Assembly: GCA_030592825.1 (NCBI GenBank)
Contig: JAUVIG010000024.1
Location: forward strand, 1-18,048
DNA length: 18,048 nt
Direction of reading: 5' to 3'
Source: Chlorobiota bacterium
Lineage (GTDB): Bacteria; Bacteroidota; Bacteroidia; Bacteroidales; JAADGE01
Shown here: positions 9,215-15,725 of the stretch, in pieces
How positions within the stretch are numbered: the first letter of the stretch is position 1
Layout: every line of letters starts with the position of its first letter
Program-made: the position numbers and the translations under genes
Notes under the pieces: model-generated
The model's input: only the letters and a program-made list of their open reading frames with translations
The model's database searches: none
What the model was told of the DNA's origin: nothing

Positions 9215-9240
9215 CATTGTTTCATTGCTGCATTGTTAAA
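9215..9240. repeat. Octad repeat copy (CATTGnnn x3)
   Basis: CATTGTTT, CATTGCTG and CATTGTTA follow one another from 9215. The 26 bases at 9215-9240 match 11020-11045 at 24 positions; the two differences are a T/G swap at the eighth and sixteenth bases. It lies in the 123-base gap between rsgA and the barrel gene. This single arm has no inverted partner here. Confidence 0.65.
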
Positions 9241-9323
9241 AATCCGTAAAGTAACATATAATACAAAGCAAGAATGATTGCTCGTTATATTTAAAAAACA
9301 ACAAAAATTTTGAAATATAAAAT

Positions 9324-10910
9324 ATGGTAATAAAAAATATTAACAAAGAATTTAAGCAATTAGGAATATTAATTTTTATCATATTCATATTCTTTGAAAA
9401 GAATTATGCTCAACAACAATTATTACCTCTCGGCAACCATTTCCGACAACAAACAGATTTTGAATTAAACAAAGCAAATATTAGCATAAATACAGGATTT
9501 AAGCCCTTGTTAAAATCTGAACTGAATAAGGTTATAAATATTGATTCTGTAATTTACGATTTTGAAAAACGTGATAAATTCTTTACAAATCATAAGAGAA
9601 ATTGGGTTTGGAGAAAACTCCTTTTTGAGGATTTTATTTCTGTTAAAAAAGATAATTTCAGCTTATATGTAAATCCGCTTTTTTATATGGAAAAAGGAAT
9701 CATCGGTGATACTTCAAACTTTTTTATTAATACACGCGGCATAGAAATAAAAGGTGATATCGGAAAAAAAATCTCTTATTATTCAAGTTTCAGAGAAAAT
9801 CAAACTCGTTTTCGTTCATATATTTATGATTGGTCATGGGAACGATTAGTTGTATCCGGACAAGGTGCTTTAAAGAAAAATAACAATGATTTAAGAAAAT
9901 TTGATTTCTCAATGGCAAGTGCATACATCTCTTTTACTCCTTACAAATGGTTAAACATACAAATTGGCCAAGATAAGAACTTTATAGGTGAAGGACATCG
10001 CTCACTGCTTCTGTCTGACAATGCTTTTAATTATCCTTTTGCAAAACTCTCATTTAATTATAAAAGTTTTAAATATGTTACCATGTTCACCGAATTCAGA
10101 GATTTTGAAGGTGCTTATTATCATTATCATTTTAAGAAACACGGAGCATTTAATTATTTGTCATATAATTTTAAAAATCGTTTTGAAATAGGTTTATTTG
10201 AAGGTGTTATATACAGAACCACAGATACTTCAGCATATATCAATAAATTTAAAGCTGATTATTTTATACCTGTACCGGGTGTCAGAACAGTTGTTAACGG
10301 TTTCGGGGCTGAGCATAATGTAATTACGGGGCTTAATGCAAAAGTTAAAATAAGCAATTTTATACAATTATACGGACAATTTGTTGCAGATGATCCCTCT
10401 CAAAGAAAACTTGCCTATCAAGGAGGATTGAAGATTTTTGATGTTTTACATTCTTCCTTAGATAATCACTTATTATTTTTTCAAGCTGAGTTTAACAAAG
10501 CATTACCGAGAACTTATTCGCATCAAAATTTAAAATATCAAACATGGACACATTACAATCAAGAGTTTGCACATCCCATAGGATCAGACTTCAAAGAAAT
10601 TGTTATAAAGTTGAATTACAAAATTTTTAATTTCTTTTTAAACTATAATTTCATCGGTATTACTTTAAATAACAAATCAACATTTTCAGACATCTGTATT
10701 TTAGATGAAGATAATTATTTAATGATGCCTGAACCATATACTGTTATGCATCATTCAATATCTTTCGGATATACAATTAATCCGCGTACAGGTTTACAAT
10801 TATATGCAGGTATTGACCAAAGAAGCATATTAAAAGAAACTAAAAGCATTGAAAATTACTTTATGTTTGGTATAAGAACAAGTTTAAGTAACTTTTATTA
10901 TGATTTCTAA
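9324..10910 (+). CDS. RemB/Wzi-like outer-membrane beta-barrel protein
   Basis: A 528-residue protein with an N-terminal signal sequence (hydrophobic LGILIFIIFIFF, cleavage near NYA|QQQ). The rest is rich in alternating aromatic/polar strands typical of an outer-membrane beta-barrel, and it ends in phenylalanine (NFYYDF), the usual barrel end residue. The segment WLNIQIGQDKNFIGEGHRSLLLSDNAFNYPF (about residues 210-240, read in parts) resembles the core of gliding protein RemB of Flavobacterium and of Wzi-like capsule-assembly barrels. The exact role, in gliding, capsule attachment or another surface process, cannot be settled from this window. The nearby T9SS adhesin and gmd fit a surface function. 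It is transcribed alone, 123 bases after rsgA. The start gives a slightly long basic n-region; no better internal ATG precedes the hydrophobic core. Confidence 0.65.
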   Translation: MVIKNINKEFKQLGILIFIIFIFFEKNYAQQQLLPLGNHFRQQTDFELNKANISINTGFKPLLKSELNKVINIDSVIYDFEKRDKFFTNHKRNWVWRKLLFEDFISVKKDNFSLYVNPLFYMEKGIIGDTSNFFINTRGIEIKGDIGKKISYYSSFRENQTRFRSYIYDWSWERLVVSGQGALKKNNNDLRKFDFSMASAYISFTPYKWLNIQIGQDKNFIGEGHRSLLLSDNAFNYPFAKLSFNYKSFKYVTMFTEFRDFEGAYYHYHFKKHGAFNYLSYNFKNRFEIGLFEGVIYRTTDTSAYINKFKADYFIPVPGVRTVVNGFGAEHNVITGLNAKVKISNFIQLYGQFVADDPSQRKLAYQGGLKIFDVLHSSLDNHLLFFQAEFNKALPRTYSHQNLKYQTWTHYNQEFAHPIGSDFKEIVIKLNYKIFNFFLNYNFIGITLNNKSTFSDICILDEDNYLMMPEPYTVMHHSISFGYTINPRTGLQLYAGIDQRSILKETKSIENYFMFGIRTSLSNFYYDF

Positions 10911-11019
10911 AATAATATAAGAATGCATTTGTCGTTATGCCATTAAAAGAAATGAAACAAATTCAACACAAGTTGTTATTTATAATTTTTGTTTTTTATT
11001 TTTAAATTGAAAGAACAAG

Positions 11020-11101
11020 CATTGTTGCATTGCTTCATTGTTAAATTGTTATAAAAACAGCCTGCAGGCAGGCAATGAAGCAATAGAACAATTTAACAAT
11101 G
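11020..11101. repeat. Inverted octad-period element with GC-rich palindromic centre
   Basis: The left side is four 8-base units: CATTGTTG, CATTGCTT, CATTGTTA, AATTGTTA (11020-11051). The right side reads CAATGAAG, CAATAGAA, CAATTTAA, CAATG (11073-11101), the inverse orientation. Perfect arms are CATTGTTAAATTGTT (11036-11050) against 11087-11101, and 12 bases at 11029-11040 against 11073-11084. The centre holds the perfect palindrome GCCTGCAGGC (11060-11069), a GC island in AT-rich DNA. The right arm ends on the ATG at 11099, so that ATG is part of the repeat. Confidence 0.75.
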
Positions 11102-11170
11102 TTTCCGGTAATTATTCCCGATTTTGTCGGCTTTTTTATCAAAATTTTTGCGAAAACCTATCCTGTTAAG

Positions 11171-12322
11171 ATGAATATTTATTCCAAAAAACAGATATTA
11201 AAACTGGGCCTGTTTATAATTGCGATATTAATAGGTGTCGGAATAATTTATTATTCAGGAAACTTGGCTTCAAAAATTGCTGAACAGGAAAGAGGAAGAA
11301 TTGAAATTTGGGCAAAATCTATGATAGAATTGTCAGAAATAGATTTAGATATTCTAATCAGCCCTACTTTGTATAAAATAATGGAAGATAATAAAACTAT
11401 TCCGGTAATATTAACAGATGATTCTTTAAATATAATTAGTCATCGAAATTTAAATGAGCGGATAGTAGGAGATTCTGTCCTTTTACACAAAGAATTAGAA
11501 AAAATGGAAAAGCAACATGATCCGATAATTATTGAACTTGCTTCTGAACATAAAAATTATGTGTTTTATAAAGACTCGGCATTATTAACAAATCTTATTT
11601 ACTATCCGTTTATACAAATCTTTGTAGTAACGTTTTTTATAATTATTTCATATTGGGCTTTTTCAAGTTCTCGAAAAGCTGAAGAGAACCAATTATGGGC
11701 AGGTATGTCAAAGGAAACGGCACATCAATTAGCCACGCCCATTTCTTCTCTCGTTGCATGGATTGAATTACTTAAAATAAAAGAAAACGATACTAAATTA
11801 ATCGAAGAAGTTCAAAAAGATGTTAAACGTCTTGAAACTATTACCGAAAGGTTTTCAGGTATTGGTTCTACACCTGTTTTGGTAAAAAATAATTTGTATA
11901 AGGTATTAGCCTCTGCTGTTTCATATCTCCAAAGCAGAACATCAAGAAAAATTGAATACATTTTGAATTTTAACAAATCAGGAGAACTGTTTATACCTCT
12001 TAATGAATCCCTCTTTGAATGGGTAATTGAAAACATGTGCAAAAATGCTATAGACGCCATGCAAGGAAAGGGAAAGATCATTATTTCAGTAACTGAAAAA
12101 AAAGATCGTATATTTATTGACATACAAGATACCGGTAAAGGTATTCCGAAATCTAATTACAAAACAATATTCAAACCCGGATATACAACAAAAAAACGAG
12201 GCTGGGGCTTGGGACTGTCTCTTGTAAAAAGAATCACAGAAACCTATCATTCAGGTAAAATATTTGTAAAAACATCTGACATTAATAAAGGGACTACTTT
12301 CAGAATTCATTTAAAAAGATGA
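11171..12322 (+). CDS. Membrane sensor histidine kinase (orphan)
   Basis: A two-component sensor kinase of 383 residues from the ATG at 11171. A first transmembrane helix lies at about residues 8-32 (LGLFIIAILIGVGIIYYSG), followed by an extracytoplasmic domain of about 110 residues with no known motif. A second helix follows (IYYPFIQIFVVTFFIIISYW). The dimerisation/phosphorylation helix has ETAHQLATP with phospho-acceptor His185 (codon 11723-11725). The ATPase domain has the N box ENMCKNAIDAM, G1 DTGKGIP, F box IFKPGYTTK and G2 GWGLGLSL, ending GTTFRIHL. All catalytic motifs are intact. The longer reading from 11099 would add 24 residues, but that ATG lies inside an inverted repeat and the extension is unlike the family. 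No response regulator is adjacent, so the partner is elsewhere and the signal unknown. It converges with the Asp-box gene. Confidence 0.88.
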   Translation: MNIYSKKQILKLGLFIIAILIGVGIIYYSGNLASKIAEQERGRIEIWAKSMIELSEIDLDILISPTLYKIMEDNKTIPVILTDDSLNIISHRNLNERIVGDSVLLHKELEKMEKQHDPIIIELASEHKNYVFYKDSALLTNLIYYPFIQIFVVTFFIIISYWAFSSSRKAEENQLWAGMSKETAHQLATPISSLVAWIELLKIKENDTKLIEEVQKDVKRLETITERFSGIGSTPVLVKNNLYKVLASAVSYLQSRTSRKIEYILNFNKSGELFIPLNESLFEWVIENMCKNAIDAMQGKGKIIISVTEKKDRIFIDIQDTGKGIPKSNYKTIFKPGYTTKKRGWGLGLSLVKRITETYHSGKIFVKTSDINKGTTFRIHLKR

Positions 12323-12336
12323 CCTGTATTTAATGC

Positions 12337-12578
12337 TTAACCTGCATTATTCATGCGATTAGCTTTGTGTAGATGCGAGGCGTCGAAACCCGCAGACATA
12401 TCTTTTATATTTCAAGGGTTTTGCAACGAAGCATATGCACAAAGATAATTGCAAGCGACACCCAACCTTTAGCGAGTAAATTTGAGTATGTAGTTTTATT
12501 GTGTATTCGCACATAAAGGGTTAATAAACAGGGGGTTAGGGGCGTTGTGAAATTGAAGCGGTGAATAATGCGGGTTAA
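12337..12578. mobile_element. MITE-like structured element with 17-base terminal inverted repeats
   Basis: The ends are inverted copies: TTAACCTGCATTATTCA (12337-12353) and TGAATAATGCGGGTTAA (12562-12578) pair at 16 of 17 bases. Both ends carry TTAA, which could be a target-site duplication. Inside lies a second inverted pair, CTTTGTGTAGATGC (12363-12376) with 12431-12444 (12 of 14), enclosing AAACCC (12386-12391) against GGGTTT (12416-12421). A possible third fold pairs GCGAGTA (from about 12472) with TATTCGC. The element is richer in G and C than its neighbours and has no open frame. It fills nearly all of the gap between two convergent genes, ending one base before the stop of the downstream minus-strand gene. 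No transposase is present, so movement would need one in trans. Confidence 0.6.
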
Positions 12579-15296
12579 TTATTCCAACACAATTATTTTA
12601 CTGACTTTTTTATCTTGATTTATTACACTTATTATATATGTTCCCTTTTTTAAATTTGAAAGATTTAAAATCTGATTTTTTGCTTCATTCAATCTTCCTT
12701 TTAAAATAGTTTGTCCAATACTATTAGTAATTTCATAATTATAATTAACATTTTGATCTGTTTTTATATTAAAAATACCCGTTGACGGGTTAGGATAAAT
12801 AATAAGTTCCTTCTCATTTTTCAGCTCATCAATTGAAACATACTGATTATCATAAATTGCAGTATATAACCCTCTTCCGTGTGTTGCAGCAACAACCGTA
12901 TTATCACTTTCTCTTATATCAAGCATATCAACCCTTACATTAGCCAAACCGGTAATTGATTGCACCCAATTAACATCTGTTGCACTAATATCAAGTGTTG
13001 TCCATATTCCTAATTCTGTTGCTAATATTACTTGCTTATTATTTTCAGGATGTACTAAAGACCATCTGACCGGTATATCAGATAAATCACCTTCTTTATT
13101 TTCCCATATTGATCCACCGTCAAATGAAGCCCATACAGATTCCACCCCGTAGTTAGAAAATGTAACAATAATTGTATTTTCAGATGTACCTAAAGATATA
13201 CTTGAAATTGCAGCAACAGGAAAATCATATCCTGTTATTTCAACAGTTGTAGGATTAGAATGTGCATTCACTACTTTAAATAAACGTCCGGACATTGTCC
13301 CTGCAAATAAAGTTGTAGTATTTGCAGCTGAATAAGGAGAAACTCTGACACACGAAAACGGAACATTATTACTTGTATTTAAAGTAATTTTATCCCCTGT
13401 AAGATTACTTGGGATACCGGAAATTCTTAAAATTTTATCCTGATAGTAACCGCTGTATGTTACAGCATTAGCATATAAAGTATTAAGCTTATAATCATAA
13501 TCTGCCGGGCTGATAAATGTTCCGCTGTAATCATTAAAAGAATTTATATATTCATAATTATTGAAAAAAGAATAACCATTATTATAATAAGATGTTATTG
13601 CAAGATTCGGTTCATTCTTATCATAAAAGCAAAATGCACCGTCACCGCCGTCAATCATATCTTCTACATCAATGTAATCTCCATAATTTACAACGGTTCC
13701 GTTATCTTGCAGTCCTCCAATGAGTTCAGGGCTTCCGGTTACAAGTTTTATGGCACATGTATAAAATTGGAGTGTGTTATAATCCAAACTTCTTTCCTGA
13801 AAGACAGGATAATCAAGATTACCTGTATTGGTATAAAAAACACCTCCGTCTGTTCCGAATATAATTTCTGAAGAAATTCCCGATTTAAATACAATTTCAT
13901 GTTGATCGGCATGAACATAATCATCTCCTCCACCACTGTACATTGCAGCCCAATCAGAAATATGATTCCAGTTCAAACCGCCGTCAGATGATTTATATAA
14001 ATCCAAGCCTCCTATAAATAATGTATTCTCATCATTCGGATCAACTTTAGCAATTAATGCATGCCAAGCTAAATATGCCCATCCGTTGCTTCCGTCAGGA
14101 TGATTTTTTTCAGTCCAAGTACTTCCTTTATTATCTGACCGAAGTATATACGTACATCTGTATGTTCTGAATGTTTGTATTGTTTGAGAATCTGATCCTG
14201 CAGCTAAAAACGCATATATTACATTTTCATTTGAAGATGATGCTGTCAGTTTAATACGTCCCGGAATATTATAAGGGCTGTCAGACTCTATGATTGAAAC
14301 ATAATCATTATAAATCGACCAAGTTCCTGATGTTCCGTTATCGGAATATAAGATTACTGCACCGCCTTCATCATTAATATTCGGCATAGTCCCGATATAT
14401 ATTCTGCCGTCAGCCCCGATTTCTATATCAGCCGGGGAATACGGTACATCTTCACCCGGTATATCAGGTAATACTTGTTCCCATGTTACACCTCCGTCAT
14501 CAGATCTGTAAAGTCCGTCATTCGGATCACTCTGATGAACTTCTCCCTGATATACCCCTGATACAACACTTGCATATATTACACTTGTTCCGCTTTCATT
14601 CTTTACTGCAATATCTGTTATGTATTCAAATCCTGAAGTTGAAGAAAGTAAACTCCACGTATCTCCACCATCATTTGAAGTATATATCCCAACACCTCTG
14701 CCGGAAGATTCTCGATAAGTAACTACTGCTGTCTCTGCTTCACCCGTACCCATATAAAAAATTTGTGTGTCATTAGGATCATATACTATTTTGCTTACGC
14801 TTAAGCTTTGCCAAAAATCATTAACAGGTATCCAAGATGAATTTTCATTTGTAATATCATCGTTATACCATAACCCCCCCGTAACTGATCCTGCCCAAAC
14901 TTTATTGCCTGAAACATCATTAGGATCAAACATCAGACACCTTGTTCGGCCACCCATTGAAACTTGGGTCTCTTGCCAAGATATATTCTCGTCTCTTAAA
15001 TTTTTCAATTTTGCGATTTTATATGCTTCAAAAAGTCGTTCAGACGGTACTCTTCCTAATTTTGGATCCATTGTCATTAAAAAATTCTGAAATGCCGCCA
15101 ATTGCGGATTGTCTAACTTTTTTTCTTCATTTTTGTTTTGTAAGAAATTTTCTGAAAATTCATTCATCTTTGAATTAAGAAGTTTTTCATATTCTTTTCT
15201 CTTTGTATCTTGATTATTTAATTGAAGATTATGAAAAATAACTGTAGCGACAACTATTATAAACAGAGATAAAAGAATAATTGAAATTTTTTTCAT
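12579..15296 (-). CDS. Asp-box (BNR/VPS10-like) beta-propeller protein with T9SS sorting domain
   Basis: A 905-residue secreted protein. It starts with an export signal (MKKISIILLSLFIIVVATVIF) and then a charged helical stretch to about residue 90. The body carries several Asp-box turns of the S-x-D-x-G-x-T-W kind: SNDGGDTW (about 206), SDDGGVTW (about 264), SDNKGSTW (about 385), SSDGGLNW (about 438) and SFDGGSIW (about 725). These mark sialidase/sortilin (VPS10)-type propeller blades, which may be enzymatic or purely structural. The recurring phrase DPNDxxxxFxG fits the same class. The C-terminal about 75 residues are a T9SS type A sorting domain (IYPNPSTGIFNIKT, then LKKGTYIISVI and KIIVLE). 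I see no sialidase active-site arginine set, so I do not assign an enzyme activity. It is a single gene, divergent from metK and convergent with the kinase. Confidence 0.82.
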   Translation of the reverse strand: MKKISIILLSLFIIVVATVIFHNLQLNNQDTKRKEYEKLLNSKMNEFSENFLQNKNEEKKLDNPQLAAFQNFLMTMDPKLGRVPSERLFEAYKIAKLKNLRDENISWQETQVSMGGRTRCLMFDPNDVSGNKVWAGSVTGGLWYNDDITNENSSWIPVNDFWQSLSVSKIVYDPNDTQIFYMGTGEAETAVVTYRESSGRGVGIYTSNDGGDTWSLLSSTSGFEYITDIAVKNESGTSVIYASVVSGVYQGEVHQSDPNDGLYRSDDGGVTWEQVLPDIPGEDVPYSPADIEIGADGRIYIGTMPNINDEGGAVILYSDNGTSGTWSIYNDYVSIIESDSPYNIPGRIKLTASSSNENVIYAFLAAGSDSQTIQTFRTYRCTYILRSDNKGSTWTEKNHPDGSNGWAYLAWHALIAKVDPNDENTLFIGGLDLYKSSDGGLNWNHISDWAAMYSGGGDDYVHADQHEIVFKSGISSEIIFGTDGGVFYTNTGNLDYPVFQERSLDYNTLQFYTCAIKLVTGSPELIGGLQDNGTVVNYGDYIDVEDMIDGGDGAFCFYDKNEPNLAITSYYNNGYSFFNNYEYINSFNDYSGTFISPADYDYKLNTLYANAVTYSGYYQDKILRISGIPSNLTGDKITLNTSNNVPFSCVRVSPYSAANTTTLFAGTMSGRLFKVVNAHSNPTTVEITGYDFPVAAISSISLGTSENTIIVTFSNYGVESVWASFDGGSIWENKEGDLSDIPVRWSLVHPENNKQVILATELGIWTTLDISATDVNWVQSITGLANVRVDMLDIRESDNTVVAATHGRGLYTAIYDNQYVSIDELKNEKELIIYPNPSTGIFNIKTDQNVNYNYEITNSIGQTILKGRLNEAKNQILNLSNLKKGTYIISVINQDKKVSKIIVLE

Positions 15297-15360
15297 TTTT
15301 TATATATTAATGTGAGAAGATATATGTATATTTTAAGATTGAAAAACATAAAAAAGTTGC

Positions 15361-15380
15361 ATTAAACTTTCCTGTTTAAT
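15361..15380. repeat. Short inverted repeat ATTAAAC-N6-GTTTAAT
   Basis: A perfect 7-base inverted repeat with a 6-base spacer lies 65 bases upstream of the minus-strand Asp-box gene. Size and placement would suit a dimeric regulator operator, but in AT-rich DNA chance is a fair explanation. Confidence 0.3.
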
Positions 15381-15422
15381 CTATTCCCGTGAATTCGCAA
15401 CAGAACATATAACAATCTGACA

Positions 15423-15487
15423 GTCAGAGCTTGACTTAAAAAATAATTTTATTTAAATGTCTGATATTAAAAGAGTCAAACCCTGAC
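15423..15487. repeat. Imperfect inverted repeat GTCAGAGCTTGACT / AGTCAAACCCTGAC
   Basis: The arms at 15423-15436 and 15474-15487 match at 12 of 14 positions when one is inverted, separated by 37 AT-rich bases. The left arm overlaps a second palindrome CTGACAGTCAG (15417-15427). It lies over 95 bases upstream of the metK promoter and may be a terminal-repeat remnant or an extragenic hairpin. Function unknown. Confidence 0.45.
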
Positions 15488-15582
15488 TTGCTGATTTAAA
15501 GATATTCCAAGGATAACCCCCTTTTAATAAGATAAACCAAAGTTAATTTACCCTACAAGTTTACATAAATAAATTATTTTCT

Positions 15583-15613
15583 TTTGCAATATCTGTTTTT
15601 ATAAATACTTTTG
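15583..15613 (+). promoter_or_regulatory. Bacteroidota-type promoter of metK
   Basis: The minus-33 element TTTG (15583-15586) and the minus-7 element TACTTTTG (15606-15613, fitting TAnnTTTG) are separated by exactly 19 bases, the spacing known for Bacteroides housekeeping promoters. Transcription would start about 15617-15620, right at the 5' stem of the riboswitch candidate. This was the only full match I found in the window's intergenic regions. Confidence 0.75.
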
Positions 15614-15618
15614 CGTCC

Positions 15619-15675
15619 GGCGGAAAGATTTGATTGATTGCAACCGCAATAAAAAATGCTAAAACATTAGCTTTT
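15619..15675 (+). ncRNA. SAM-II-like riboswitch candidate upstream of metK
   Basis: The order of conserved parts fits the SAM-II (SAM-alpha) aptamer. P1 is GCGG (15620-15623) pairing with CCGC (15644-15647). The loop has GATTTG (15627-15632) and TTGCA (15638-15642). An A-rich joiner (15648-15657) follows, then GCTAAA (15658-15663), which supplies the pseudoknot strand. This matches the pattern GNGG..GAUUUG..UUGCA.CC.C..A-rich..GCUAAA that I recall for the family. SAM-II binds S-adenosylmethionine and usually lowers methionine/SAM gene expression, and the gene here makes SAM. The weak point is the outer pseudoknot helix: only weak partners are visible, such as TGAT (15631-15634) with ATTA (15666-15669), or GATTG (15632-15636) with CAATC (15676-15680). 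The aptamer begins at the predicted transcription start and lies about 50 bases before the ATG. Confidence 0.72.
15658..15675 (+). terminator. Small hairpin plus T4 overlapping the riboswitch core
   Basis: GCTAA (15658-15662) pairs with TTAGC (15667-15671) around AACA and is followed by TTTT. The 5' strand is the same GCTAA needed for the SAM-II pseudoknot, so the two folds exclude each other. The stem has only two G-C pairs, so it is weak as an intrinsic terminator and may act only as a competing fold. Confidence 0.35.
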
Positions 15676-15725
15676 CAATCGTATCTGTTTCCTCCGATAT
15701 TTTTTTAATCTAAATTTAAATCTTT

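Larger units (their letters stand above)
15297..15725. other. Divergent intergenic region of Asp-box gene and metK
   Basis: About 429 bases without a gene. It contains a short inverted repeat ATTAAAC/GTTTAAT (15361-15380), a larger imperfect inverted repeat (15423-15487), and then the metK promoter and riboswitch candidate (15583-15675). I see no clear promoter for the minus-strand gene. The TTTCCTCCGAT stretch just before metK has no recognised role. Confidence 0.6.

Noticed and set aside
12370..12430. tRNA-like GGCGTCGAAACCC stretch
   Set aside because: Resembles a T-arm only; no acceptor stem, anticodon arm or CCA end can be built around it.
14483..15178. Overlapping plus-strand open frames opposite the Asp-box gene
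   Set aside because: Shadows of the minus-strand coding sequence; no family features.
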